From positions 1-28,075 of the forward strand of contig JBILTS010000015.1 in assembly GCA_044371405.1 (NCBI GenBank): a stretch of DNA of 28,075 bases, written 5' to 3'. Shown here piece by piece: positions 1-7,525 of this stretch (its first letter is position 1; each line of letters opens with the position of its first letter). A program made the position numbers and the translations under genes. Below the pieces are notes generated by a model. It saw only the letters and a program-made list of their open reading frames with translations, made no database searches and was not told the origin of the DNA. The stretch is from RGEC01 sp044371405. GTDB lineage: Bacteria; Bacteroidota; Bacteroidia; NS11-12g; UBA955.

Positions 1-42
1 TTCTTCAAGACTTTCGACCCAGATCAATCTCCAAACTGCTGA
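1..42 (+). CDS. C-terminal tail of an upstream gene (partial, unidentified)
   Basis: Frame 1 is open from the left edge and ends at a TGA at 40-42 whose last base is the first base of the arsC start codon. The visible tail is 13 residues (FFKTFDPDQSPNC). The stop/start overlap is typical of co-transcribed genes, so this is probably the end of another member of the arsenic operon. The piece is too short to assign a family, and an open frame this short could also be chance. Confidence 0.3.
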   Translation, partial: FFKTFDPDQSPNC

Positions 43-467
43 TGAAAAAGAAAATTTTAGTATTGTGCACGGGCAACTCATGCCGTAGCCAGATGGCCCA
101 CGGTTATTTGGAACAAATGGGGGGTGATCGGGTGGAGGTATACAGTGCGGGTGTGGAAACCCATGGATTAAATCCCGGCGCAGTGGCCATTATGGCTGAG
201 GACGGTTTGGATATCGCCCACCACACCAGTAATCATGTTGATGAGTACAGGGAAATTGACTTTGATTATGTCATTACGGTATGTGATCATGCCAAAGAAA
301 GATGTCCCTGGTTTCCTACCACTGCATTACTGTTTCATGAAAACTTCCCGGATCCGGCCAAGGCCAAAGGGACTGAGATTGAAGTAAAGCAGGCGTTTGA
401 GCATACCCGAAACATCATAAAATCGTGGTGTGCCGCCTTCGTTAAACAACATATTCATCAATCATAA
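42..467 (+). CDS. arsC: Arsenate reductase, thioredoxin-coupled (LMW-phosphatase fold)
   Basis: This 141-residue cytoplasmic enzyme should reduce arsenate to arsenite for export by the pump encoded next. The N-terminal phosphate-binding loop CTGNSCRS carries nucleophile Cys9 and Arg15 of the CX5R motif of the low-molecular-weight phosphatase fold. The second redox pair, Cys81 and Cys88 in a CDHAKERCP context, matches the Cys82/Cys89 pair of Staphylococcus pI258-type ArsC, which is recycled by thioredoxin. Length is close to the usual 130-140 residues. The ATG overlaps the stop of the preceding frame by one base, and the acr3 start lies 4 bases after the stop, so the genes are surely co-transcribed. 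What is seen: motif and spacing. Known for the family: the cysteine relay. A protein tyrosine phosphatase function is less likely because both extra cysteines are present. Confidence 0.93.
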   Translation: MKKKILVLCTGNSCRSQMAHGYLEQMGGDRVEVYSAGVETHGLNPGAVAIMAEDGLDIAHHTSNHVDEYREIDFDYVITVCDHAKERCPWFPTTALLFHENFPDPAKAKGTEIEVKQAFEHTRNIIKSWCAAFVKQHIHQS

Positions 468-471
468 CTGT

Positions 472-1506
472 ATGCCCGGAAATAAAAGACTCGGATTTTT
501 AGATCGTTATCTTACCCTATGGATTTTTCTGGCCATGGCACTGGGTGTTGCTATTGGCGTGGTTTTCCCCTCGGTTCCTGCTCTTATTCAGGGCATGGGA
601 GACGGCACCACCAACATACCGCTCGCCATTGGACTCATACTGATGATGTATCCGCCCCTTGCCAAGGTTCGGTATGAGAAAATTCCGGCATTGTTCGCCA
701 ATAAGGGCTTATTTTTCTCCAACATGCTCATCACTTGGGTGGTGGGCCCACTGCTGATGTTCGGACTGAGTGTTATTTTTCTTTCTAATTATCCGGAATA
801 TTTATCCGGTCTTATTTTGATTGGAATAGCACCCTGTATTGCCATGGTGATTGTTTGGAACGAACTGGCAGAAGGAAACCGCGAGTACATTGCCGCGCTG
901 GTGGGAATCAACAGCGTATTGCAGTTGCTGCTTTTCAGCATCTACGCCTGGTTTTTTCTTGAAAAACTGCCGCCCTTTTTTGGATTGGATTCCATTCAGG
1001 TTGATATTGGCATTGCCGAAATAGCCAAGACAGTAGGAATATACCTGGGCATACCGTTTTTGATGGGTGTGGTGAGCCGATACGGTTTGATTGCATTAAA
1101 GGGAGAGGCGTGGTTTAATCAAAAGTATATTCCGCGCATTTCACCAATTACACTAACGGCGTTGCTACTCACTATTGTGATTATGTTTTCGCTAAAGGGA
1201 GAGCTCATGTTGAAGCTTCCGCTGGATGTGGTGCGTGTGGCCATCCCCTTGGTGCTTTATTTCTGCATCATGTTTGGGCTGATGTTCTTTGTGGCCAAAA
1301 AGCTGGGTGCTGCCTATGCTGAAACGGCATCGGTTTCTTTTTCTGCAGCAGGCAACAATTTTGAGCTGGCCATAGCGGTTGCCATTGGTGTTTTTGGCTT
1401 AAATAGTGGTCAGGCGTTTGCCGGGGTGATAGGGCCGCTGGTGGAAGTACCTGTGCTGATTCTTATGGTTCGGCTGGCCTTTGCACTGAAGAAACGGTAT
1501 TTCTGA
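472..1506 (+). CDS. acr3: Arsenite efflux transporter, ACR3 family
   Basis: A 344-residue integral membrane protein of about ten hydrophobic segments that should extrude arsenite produced by ArsC. Two family signatures are visible: a cysteine in the fourth segment (APCIAMVIVWNELA, Cys122 from the chosen start) and GNNFELA with Glu298 in a late segment, both required for transport in characterised Acr3 proteins. The frame is open back to a GTG at 430, but that start would overlap arsC by 38 bases and add a polar tail with no Acr3 likeness. The ATG at 472 gives 4-base spacing to arsC and a normal family length, so I chose it. It is the last gene on this strand before the convergent arsR-DUF6428 pair. 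The pump may work alone, since no ArsA ATPase is visible. Confidence 0.92.
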   Translation: MPGNKRLGFLDRYLTLWIFLAMALGVAIGVVFPSVPALIQGMGDGTTNIPLAIGLILMMYPPLAKVRYEKIPALFANKGLFFSNMLITWVVGPLLMFGLSVIFLSNYPEYLSGLILIGIAPCIAMVIVWNELAEGNREYIAALVGINSVLQLLLFSIYAWFFLEKLPPFFGLDSIQVDIGIAEIAKTVGIYLGIPFLMGVVSRYGLIALKGEAWFNQKYIPRISPITLTALLLTIVIMFSLKGELMLKLPLDVVRVAIPLVLYFCIMFGLMFFVAKKLGAAYAETASVSFSAAGNNFELAIAVAIGVFGLNSGQAFAGVIGPLVEVPVLILMVRLAFALKKRYF

Positions 1507-1608
1507 TATTATTGATCTGCAGTGGAGGCTCCTTCAGGAGCGCTGTTAAATATTGAATTAAACTAATTAATCGGGCCTTGGATAATGTTACGCTGCTTCC
1601 CAGATGGG

Positions 1609-2079
1609 TTAACAGCAGCCGCCACCGGGAGTGCAAGATGTTTTAGCCGGTTTAATTTCAGACAATGCTACTTTTTGTTTAATAACCGGAATGCCACAGG
1701 CATCTTCTGCCAGACAAGCGGTTTTGGTGTTGCGCAGCACGAAGTGTTGCCCATTATGGTCCAGATCATATTTGCCAATGGTTATGCCTTGATATTCCAC
1801 TTCTACCGGTAAATCTTCCGTTCCCAGCAATCCTTCTGAAAGGGTGATGATCTTTAAAAACTTATCGGCAGTCATGCGATGTTCGGTATCATTGGCTACC
1901 CAAAGCTGAAGATTGGCCTTTTTTTCACTTCGGAAGCTACCTCCGCAATCGATAAAGTGTTTCACCACAACACCCACTTCCGTGATGTGAAAATGCGATG
2001 GTATCAAATTTCCGTTTTCATCGGCAAATGACACATTTTCTGTTTTGCCAAGAATTGTTTTTACTTCTGATAGTTTCAT
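1609..2079 (-). CDS. DUF6428 family protein of arsenic operons
   Basis: A 156-residue soluble protein that I recognise as DUF6428, a family frequent beside arsR in Bacteroidota. Recognisable stretches are MKLSEVKTILG at the start, SHFHITEVG near residue 30, and TACLAEDACGIP near residue 120. The C-terminus ends in SCTPGGGCC, so there are five cysteines in the last 40 residues, which could bind thiophilic metalloids; that is inference, as no function is established to my knowledge. It starts 17 bases after the arsR stop on the same strand, so the two are very likely one transcript controlled by ArsR. There is no signal peptide or membrane segment. The stop lies about 100 bases from the end of acr3, so the two ars units converge. 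Confidence 0.8.
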   Translation of the reverse strand: MKLSEVKTILGKTENVSFADENGNLIPSHFHITEVGVVVKHFIDCGGSFRSEKKANLQLWVANDTEHRMTADKFLKIITLSEGLLGTEDLPVEVEYQGITIGKYDLDHNGQHFVLRNTKTACLAEDACGIPVIKQKVALSEIKPAKTSCTPGGGCC

Positions 2080-2096
2080 TTTTTACTTATTTAAAT

Positions 2097-2429
2097 TTAA
2101 AAGCACTCTGATTTTTTATGTTTACAACCTTCAATAAGGCTTTCTGTATAGAGATGTAACTTCTCTATGCCATTTTCGTCAATACAATAACAGATTGATT
2201 TGCCTTCAATCTCACCCTTGATAAGTCCTGCAAGTTTAAGCTCTTTGAGATGCTGTGAAACGGTGGGTTGTGCTAACCGCACTTCCGCAACAATATCACC
2301 ACAAATGCAACCATCCACTTTAAGCAGGTAGTCCAAGATGGCAACCCTTGCCGGATGGCCCAGGGCTTTGGCAACAGCAGCAATGGTGTTTTGCTGTTCC
2401 GTAAAGTATGTTGACTTTGTTATTCCCAT
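2097..2429 (-). CDS. arsR: ArsR-family metalloregulator (winged helix)
   Basis: A 110-residue ArsR/SmtB-type repressor. The helix-turn-helix is clear around residues 44-72 (GDIVAEVRLAQPTVSQHLKELKLAGLI), followed by the beta wing (GEIEGKSICYCID). The pair Cys41/Cys43 sits just before the recognition segment, where many arsenite-sensing ArsR proteins carry their ligands; Cys101 and Cys109 at the C-terminus are further candidates. The frame is open to 2492, but the extra 21 residues form an unlikely hydrophobic tail, and the ATG at 2429 fits both the family and a promoter just upstream. A near-perfect palindrome touches the start codon and overlaps the -7 element, so autorepression relieved by arsenite is likely. 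DUF6428 follows in the same transcript. The role as regulator of the arsC-acr3 unit is inferred. Confidence 0.88.
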   Translation of the reverse strand: MGITKSTYFTEQQNTIAAVAKALGHPARVAILDYLLKVDGCICGDIVAEVRLAQPTVSQHLKELKLAGLIKGEIEGKSICYCIDENGIEKLHLYTESLIEGCKHKKSECF

Positions 2430-2447
2430 ATTGTTATATAGCAATAT
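2428..2447 (-). promoter_or_regulatory. Palindromic candidate ArsR operator
   Basis: ATATTG, T, TATATA, G, CAATAT reads as a 20-base inverted repeat with a single mismatched pair. It overlaps the first bases of the arsR start codon and most of a -7-like element on the minus strand. Position and symmetry fit a repressor dimer site; binding by ArsR is inferred. Confidence 0.5.
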
Positions 2448-2472
2448 TACGATAAATAAATAAAAAAAGCAA
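2442..2472 (-). promoter_or_regulatory. Candidate arsR promoter (Bacteroidota -33/-7 type)
   Basis: On the minus strand a TTG (2470-2472) is followed after 20 bases by TAATATTG (2442-2449), which matches TAnnTTTG at all but one defined position. The -7 element ends 12 bases before the arsR start, so the leader would be only a few bases. Confidence 0.45.
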
Positions 2473-2505
2473 GTTTTCATGATAGCAATCACTTGGAAAT
2501 CATAC

Positions 2506-3702
2506 TTAACTTAAAGGGTTGTTGCTTGCATTTCTACAACGCATCAGATGAAACAGGCAAATTACCCACACCACCATGCAGGGAAACACTTTGAGCTGCC
2601 AGGTTTCTACAATGAGCATTCGCCACGCTTTGGGGTAAAGATCTGAAGGCCCCAGACAGGTGAACAGCAACACGGGAATGAGCACGACAATCTGCCAATA
2701 TTTTCTTTTGGAAACTGTAAAATACCACAAAAAGACACCGGCCACTGCAATAATGAAGGTAGCACTTTCAGCCATGTGGTTGAAAATGACCAGCCAGATG
2801 AGCCAGGAGGCAGCATATACAGTTCTAAATCCGGGATTAGTGAATTTTTTCCAAAGAAGCAGCGGAATACACTGAATCAGGAGTCCGGCCAGCACAATGA
2901 TGTTTTTATCCGGCTGCCAGCCAAACCAACTTTTCAGCCAGCCCATAACACTGTATTTAACAAAAAAACCATGATCGCCGGAGATAAGCCCTAAATAATC
3001 GCGGTAGTGCTGTATGAGCTGATCCCAACCACCAAAAGGCAAGGGCAATATGAATAATCCAACCATGACCCCCAAAGCAACAGGTATCGCTTTCATGCGT
3101 TGGGGATATAACAACACGATGGCAAAAAATAAAATGCCGAAGAGCTTGATAAATACCGTAAGTGAGATAAACAGCACCGGCAAAAGAACTTTGCCTCTTT
3201 CCAGGTAAATGTATACAAGCATCAAAAGTCCGGCTATCAGCAAATTGCTTTGGCTGTTGGTAGTGGTGGTAAAAATTTCAGGTATGGCCAGCAAGCCAAA
3301 TCCCAGTTCACGTATGGGGGTTAGGGATAGTTTTTTCAGTGCCCATAAAAATACCAGAACGTTCAACAGGTTCCATGCTGTAAGTCCTGCGCTGTGTGGC
3401 AATGCTGAAAAGGGTGCAAACAGAAGGGCAAAAGTGGGTGAATACTTAAATACATCGTACTGTTCGGCCGGATATTGGGCATACAGATTTTTGTTGTCTG
3501 CCAGGTGATAAAAACTGTTGCTGAAGATTACATAATTGTTGTATGCCGTTACTTTACCCTCATAACCTGGCATCTCCTTGCCGGGAGCATTGACAGCGCG
3601 GATGCTGATAAATAGTGCCAGTAATGCATATAGGACGGGTAAAAACCAGTTGCGGAAGAATATGCCTTTCCCTGATTGCATCTGTTGGCAAAATAACGGC
3701 AT
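2506..3702 (-). CDS. Glycosyltransferase family 87-like (DUF2029) membrane protein
   Basis: A 398-residue polytopic membrane protein with about nine to ten hydrophobic segments. The stretch YDVFKYSPTFALLFAPFSALP (near residues 82-102, split here only by a loop) is the characteristic motif of GT87/DUF2029 polyprenol-phosphate-mannose-type glycosyltransferases of the GT-C fold, which build envelope glycans from lipid-linked sugars. The first extracytoplasmic loop, where the catalytic acid is expected, spans roughly residues 40-85. The first ATG at 3702 is used; Met8 would also be acceptable. It stands alone between arsR and katG. Its leader contains a strong GC-rich hairpin (3729-3754) that may control readthrough. 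Donor and acceptor cannot be read from the sequence. Confidence 0.75.
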   Translation of the reverse strand: MPLFCQQMQSGKGIFFRNWFLPVLYALLALFISIRAVNAPGKEMPGYEGKVTAYNNYVIFSNSFYHLADNKNLYAQYPAEQYDVFKYSPTFALLFAPFSALPHSAGLTAWNLLNVLVFLWALKKLSLTPIRELGFGLLAIPEIFTTTTNSQSNLLIAGLLMLVYIYLERGKVLLPVLFISLTVFIKLFGILFFAIVLLYPQRMKAIPVALGVMVGLFILPLPFGGWDQLIQHYRDYLGLISGDHGFFVKYSVMGWLKSWFGWQPDKNIIVLAGLLIQCIPLLLWKKFTNPGFRTVYAASWLIWLVIFNHMAESATFIIAVAGVFLWYFTVSKRKYWQIVVLIPVLLFTCLGPSDLYPKAWRMLIVETWQLKVFPCMVVWVICLFHLMRCRNASNNPLS

Positions 3703-3715
3703 TTAAAGCAGAACG

Positions 3716-3786
3716 GCCACAAAAGAACAAGACCCGGCCATAAGACCGGGCCTTGCAAGCTATGAAAACTTAAATCTACCCCGCTG
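3716..3786 (-). ncRNA. Candidate short leader RNA or sRNA ending at the hairpin
   Basis: A -7-like CAATTTTG (3787-3794, one deviation from TAnnTTTG) with a TTG 23 bases further upstream would start a transcript near 3784. That transcript would run about 70 bases, through the hairpin at 3729-3754. Nothing in it looks like a leader peptide. The promoter match is imperfect and the boundaries are estimates. Confidence 0.25.
3729..3754 (-). terminator. Strong GC-rich hairpin upstream of the GT87 gene (terminator or attenuator)
   Basis: The arms 3729-3739 and 3744-3754 form an 11-pair stem with a 4-base loop. On the minus strand every position pairs (two as G-U), whereas on the plus strand two become A-C mismatches, so the structure was selected in minus-strand RNA. 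A moderately U-rich stretch follows. No coding gene precedes it on that strand, so it would end a short leader or small RNA before the GT87 start at 3702. Confidence 0.5.
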
Positions 3787-3821
3787 CAAAATTGGGGGTA
3801 AAACATTGATGTTCGGACAAT

Positions 3822-3838
3822 TATGGTTAAAAACCATA
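3822..3838. promoter_or_regulatory. Inverted repeat in the GT87-katG intergenic region
   Basis: TATGGTT, AAA, AACCATA is a perfect 7-base inverted repeat with a 3-base centre, located between the divergent GT87 gene and katG. It could be an operator for either gene. The rest of 3703-4048 holds the hairpin, possible promoter elements and a second inverted repeat, and no further gene that I can support. Confidence 0.3.
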
Positions 3839-3928
3839 GTTTATTTGTTACACAAAAAACCACTTTTGTTTAATTAAACGCTTCAAAAGTTTTGCAAATG
3901 ATTGCGTTGAAAAATTAAAATCATCTTC

Positions 3929-3960
3929 AAAGCGAAATAAGGTACTTTCAAAATCGCTTT
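3929..3960. promoter_or_regulatory. Spaced inverted repeat upstream of katG
   Basis: AAAGCGA (3929-3935) and TCGCTTT (3954-3960) are exact inverted copies separated by 18 bases, about 90 bases before the katG start. They could form a leader hairpin or bind a dimeric regulator of peroxide defence. No clear PerR or OxyR consensus was recognised. Confidence 0.25.
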
Positions 3961-4048
3961 TTCATGCTGAAATTTGCAGACGAATCCGGTCACGGTTTCA
4001 AACAATGGTTGAATGCCAATTGTTAAATACACTTAAACACAATAAACA

Positions 4049-6256
4049 ATGGAGAATCAAAATAATAGCAATGGAGAAAGCAAGTGTCCTTTCTCCGGTA
4101 AAATGGTAAGTCCCAGCGCAGGACGTGGCACACGCAACCGCGACTGGTGGCCCAATCAATTGCCTCTGGGCATTTTGCGCATGCATTCAAACCTTTCCAA
4201 TCCCATGGAAGAAGGTTTTAATTATGCAGAGGCCTTCAAATCCCTGGATTTGAATGAAGTGAAAAAAGATATCAATGACCTGATGACAAAGTCACAGGAC
4301 TGGTGGCCTGCCGATTACGGACACTACGGTCCTTTGTTTATCCGCATGGCATGGCACAGTGCCGGAACCTACCGTATCTCTGACGGTCGTGGTGGTGCCG
4401 GTGCCGGAACGCAGCGTTTTGCGCCCCTGAACAGCTGGCCTGATAATACCAACCTGGACAAAGCCCGCCTGCTGTTGTGGCCGGTGAAGCAGAAATATGG
4501 TAATAACCTTTCCTGGGCCGATTTGATGATTCTTGCAGGTAACTGCGCCCTGGAAACCATGGGTTTTAAAACCTTTGGTTTTGGCGGAGGCCGCGAGGAC
4601 GTATGGGAACCCGAGGAAGATATCTATTGGGGTTCTGAAGCAGAATGGCTGGCCGACAAGCGCTATTCAGGCGACCGCGAACTGGAAGGCCCATTGGCAG
4701 CCGTTCAAATGGGTCTTATCTACGTGAACCCACAAGGCCCCAATGGCAACCCTGACCCGATTGCCGCTGCCCGCGACATTCGCGAAACTTTCCGCCGCAT
4801 GGCCATGAACGATGAAGAAACCGTGGCACTGATTGCAGGTGGTCACACGTTCGGTAAGGCACACGGTGCCGGCGATGCCGGAAAGTATGTGGGCAAAGAG
4901 CCTGCAGGCGCTTCCATTGAAGAGCAGAGCATGGGTTGGAAGAATACGTTGGGTTCAGGCAATGCCGAAAACACCATCACCAGCGGACTTGAAGGTGCCT
5001 GGACTACTACGCCTACCCAATGGAGCAATAACTATTTTGAAAACCTGTTTGGTTATGAATGGGAACTCACCGAAAGCCCCGCCGGAGCCAAGCAATGGCG
5101 CCCCAAAGGTGGTGCCGGTGCCGGAACTGTGCCCGATGCGCACGTAGCGGGCAAAACCCACGCACCCATGATGCTCACCACAGACTTGTCGTTGCGCATG
5201 GATCCTGCTTATGAAAAAATATCACGCCGTTTCTATGAGAATCCCAATCAGTTTGCCGATGCCTTTGCCCGTGCCTGGTTTAAGCTCACCCACCGCGATA
5301 TGGGACCCAAGCGCCGTTACCTGGGCCCTGAAGTTCCTGCTGAGGAACTCATCTGGCAGGATCCAATCCCTGCAGTAAACCACGGGCTGGTGGATGCAAA
5401 CGATGTTGCTAATCTTAAAAATCAGATTTTGTCTTCAGGACTGACCGTATCTCAGTTGGTAAGCACCGCCTGGGCTTCGGCATCTACGTACAGAAATTCC
5501 GACAAGCGCGGTGGTGCCAATGGTGCCCGAGTGCGTCTGGCACCTCAGAAATTCTGGGAAGTGAACAACCCTTCGCAGCTGGGTAGCGCACTCGAAAAGC
5601 TGGAAAACATACAGCAGGCGTTCAACAGCGCTCAAAGCGGAAACAAGGGCATTTCACTGGCCGATATGATTGTGCTGGGAGGATGTGCCGGCATTGAAAA
5701 AGCCGCTGCCGATGCAGGACACAATGTGAGCGTACCTTTTACGCCCGGCCGCATGGATGCGAGCGCCGAGCATACCGACGTAGAATCCTTTGCTGTGCTT
5801 GAGCCCATGGGCGATGGTTTCCGCAACTACAAAAAAGCCGGTTACCGTGCTTCTGCTGAAGAAATGCTGGTAGACAAAGCCCAGCTGCTGACACTGACCG
5901 CACCTGAAATGACTGCACTGGTAGGCGGCATGCGCGTGCTGAACACCAACTGGGACAATTCAAAGCATGGTGTGTTCACCCACAATCCCGGCAAGCTCAG
6001 CAACGATTTCTTTGTGAACCTGCTGGATTTTGGCACTACCTGGAAAGCCACGGACCATGCCCAGGAAACATTTGAAGGTACCGACCGCAAAACCGGTGCT
6101 GTAAAATGGACGGCTACCCGTGCTGACCTGATTTTCGGTTCTAACTCAGAACTGAGGGCCATTGCTGAGGTGTATGCCTGTGCCGACGGACAAAAGAAAT
6201 TCATCAAAGACTTTGTGGTCGCCTGGAACAAGGTGATGAATGCGGATATGAATTAA
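4049..6256 (+). CDS. katG: Bifunctional catalase-peroxidase KatG
   Basis: A 735-residue heme enzyme that destroys hydrogen peroxide by catalase and broad peroxidase activity. The distal triad Arg99-Trp102-His103 lies in IRMAWHSAGTYR, and the proximal heme ligand His266 in GGHTFGKAHGAG. The Trp-Tyr-Met adduct needed for catalase activity can be completed by Trp102, Tyr225 (GLIYVNPQGPNG) and Met251 (FRRMAMND). The second, heme-free domain is complete, and total length matches the usual 720-745. There is no signal peptide, so it is cytoplasmic. The gene is monocistronic: a 346-base gap precedes it and a strong terminator follows directly. Regulation by peroxide is expected for the family, but no regulator is adjacent. 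All catalytic residues are intact. Confidence 0.98.
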   Translation: MENQNNSNGESKCPFSGKMVSPSAGRGTRNRDWWPNQLPLGILRMHSNLSNPMEEGFNYAEAFKSLDLNEVKKDINDLMTKSQDWWPADYGHYGPLFIRMAWHSAGTYRISDGRGGAGAGTQRFAPLNSWPDNTNLDKARLLLWPVKQKYGNNLSWADLMILAGNCALETMGFKTFGFGGGREDVWEPEEDIYWGSEAEWLADKRYSGDRELEGPLAAVQMGLIYVNPQGPNGNPDPIAAARDIRETFRRMAMNDEETVALIAGGHTFGKAHGAGDAGKYVGKEPAGASIEEQSMGWKNTLGSGNAENTITSGLEGAWTTTPTQWSNNYFENLFGYEWELTESPAGAKQWRPKGGAGAGTVPDAHVAGKTHAPMMLTTDLSLRMDPAYEKISRRFYENPNQFADAFARAWFKLTHRDMGPKRRYLGPEVPAEELIWQDPIPAVNHGLVDANDVANLKNQILSSGLTVSQLVSTAWASASTYRNSDKRGGANGARVRLAPQKFWEVNNPSQLGSALEKLENIQQAFNSAQSGNKGISLADMIVLGGCAGIEKAAADAGHNVSVPFTPGRMDASAEHTDVESFAVLEPMGDGFRNYKKAGYRASAEEMLVDKAQLLTLTAPEMTALVGGMRVLNTNWDNSKHGVFTHNPGKLSNDFFVNLLDFGTTWKATDHAQETFEGTDRKTGAVKWTATRADLIFGSNSELRAIAEVYACADGQKKFIKDFVVAWNKVMNADMN

Positions 6257-6277
6257 TGCTTTAAGCAACAAAGTTTT

Positions 6278-6316
6278 AAAAAGAAAAACACCCGTTTTAT
6301 GGGTGTTTTTCTTTTT
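6278..6316. terminator. Bidirectional intrinsic terminator
   Basis: A perfect 16-base stem (6278-6293 with 6301-6316) and a 7-base loop are flanked by A-runs on one side and T-runs on the other. It therefore works for katG on + and for the DUF1573 gene on -. The stop codon of the minus gene lies within the loop, and its last residues (QKEKHP) are encoded by the stem. Confidence 0.9.
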
Positions 6317-6704
6317 GTTTTCGAATTGATTTGGAAGTACCTCGTATTCGCAGCACATGAAATTTCTTTTCGGTATTGGTATTGATGACGATGCTTTTTT
6401 CAAACTCACCCAGTGTTTCCGGTGTATATCTTCCTTTCAGCAGGGTGCTGTCTCCGGGTGGAATGTTGGTTTTTTCGGTGGCCACCTGGGTACAGCCGCA
6501 TCCTGAAGCCAACTTCAACACCTTTAGTGTGTCGTTGCCCACAGATTTAATTTTGAAGGCAAAGTCGGCTGAATCATGCACAATACCAAGATTCAGTGAA
6601 TCGTTTTCCGATTTTAGAACTGCCTCTTTGGGCGTATTCTTACCGCAATTACACAGGCAAATGCACAAATGAACAATGAAGGCAATGGAAAATATTTTAT
6701 TCAT
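6297..6704 (-). CDS. DUF1573 domain protein, probable lipoprotein
   Basis: A 135-residue exported protein. A hydrophobic N-terminus ends in LCNCGKN, a non-standard but plausible lipobox with Cys20. The rest is one DUF1573 domain, an immunoglobulin-like fold common in Bacteroidota envelope proteins: LGIVHDSADFAFKIKSVGNDTLK, then SGCGCT at residues 67-72, IPPGDS, and a terminal INTN strand. The paired CGC cysteines are conserved in the family. The gene starts 27 bases after the downstream member of the fulvocin C-related pair on the same strand, so the three may form one transcript ending at the terminator that overlaps its 3' end. DUF1573 function is not established; an accessory role for the neighbouring exported Cys-rich proteins is only a contextual suggestion. 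Confidence 0.8.
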   Translation of the reverse strand: MNKIFSIAFIVHLCICLCNCGKNTPKEAVLKSENDSLNLGIVHDSADFAFKIKSVGNDTLKVLKLASGCGCTQVATEKTNIPPGDSTLLKGRYTPETLGEFEKSIVINTNTEKKFHVLRIRGTSKSIRKQKEKHP

Positions 6705-6731
6705 ATTTAAAGTTATTGGAGGATTTACATA

Positions 6732-7463
6732 TCAAATAAAAGGAATATATGTTCTGCAAACACCATCGCATGGATATAAAAAAAACAGACCACAACCCTG
6801 TGTCGTTTGAAGCTTTAAATTAACACAATCGCCTTCTTGTTTGCATCTTAAAATACTAATACCTGCACCTCCCGATTTTAAGGTACAATGGTCTATTCCA
6901 AAATTATATTTGTCTTGAGTTTTGGGCCAACTTTCGAAAGGAAAATTAGCATGGAAACTATTAAAATGGCACATGCAAGGTTCTGGGGTATTGCTATTGG
7001 TGGTTGATGCCTGTGTAATGGGAGCGGAGTTGTTTTGCAACGGCTCTGTATTGATAAACAAATCTGCTTTAAATGAAAATGGCTGATTGAATAATAAATA
7101 CATCTGTCTGGGATTGAAAACCTCGGCGATGGTGGCTTTCCAAACTTCAAAATCATCTGAACCGGAAGTTGTGATGAATAATTTTTCATCCAGGATGGCC
7201 TCAATTTCATCAACTTTTTCCCGCTGATCCGGAGTCAGTTTTAGGTTGGTTTTGGCCCAGTGAAGGTGATTTTGCCAAATGGTTAACTTTTCTTCAGGTA
7301 TCATGGCGTTGTAGGCAACGCGCTGTGATCCTTCATTTTTAATGGCTTCGAATTTCTGATTGAGGTCGGTGTTGCGGTGCACTTCCGACAAGTCTTTTTT
7401 ACAGGCCCAGATGCAGACCACAGCTGCTATGAGAAGGCCAAATTGATAGATTATGTTTTTCAT
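6732..7463 (-). CDS. Fulvocin C-related lipoprotein, copy A
   Basis: A 243-residue probable lipoprotein (hydrophobic segment ending IWAC, lipid Cys21). Residues 22-150 form a mostly helical region containing TIWQNHLHWAK and EVFNPRQMYLLFNQPF. The last 80 residues are Cys-rich, with cysteines at 163, 165, 193, 207, 213, 224, 232 and 236: CxC, C, C-x5-C, C-x7-C-x3-C. I recognise this as the Bacteroidota family named bacteriocin fulvocin C-related, after a Myxococcus fulvus bacteriocin rich in cystines; activity of these longer proteins is not proven to my knowledge. It lies 62 bases downstream of a paralogue that matches it without gaps over about 150 residues (about 100 identical by my hand count). 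No dedicated exporter or obvious immunity gene is adjacent, except possibly the DUF1573 protein. Confidence 0.75.
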   Translation of the reverse strand: MKNIIYQFGLLIAAVVCIWACKKDLSEVHRNTDLNQKFEAIKNEGSQRVAYNAMIPEEKLTIWQNHLHWAKTNLKLTPDQREKVDEIEAILDEKLFITTSGSDDFEVWKATIAEVFNPRQMYLLFNQPFSFKADLFINTEPLQNNSAPITQASTTNSNTPEPCMCHFNSFHANFPFESWPKTQDKYNFGIDHCTLKSGGAGISILRCKQEGDCVNLKLQTTQGCGLFFLYPCDGVCRTYIPFI

Positions 7464-7525
7464 GTATTGAAAATATATATACGATAAATACTAATTAAAT
7501 CGCGGTGTTTAACGGTTTATCAAAT

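Noticed and set aside
430..471. GTG start for acr3 overlapping the arsC end
   Set aside because: It would add 14 polar residues and a 38-base overlap; the ATG at 472 gives normal spacing and family length.
1528..1541. Small hairpin GCTCC-TTCA-GGAGC between acr3 and the DUF6428 gene
   Set aside because: Only a 5-base stem and no T-run follows on either strand, so I do not call it a terminator.
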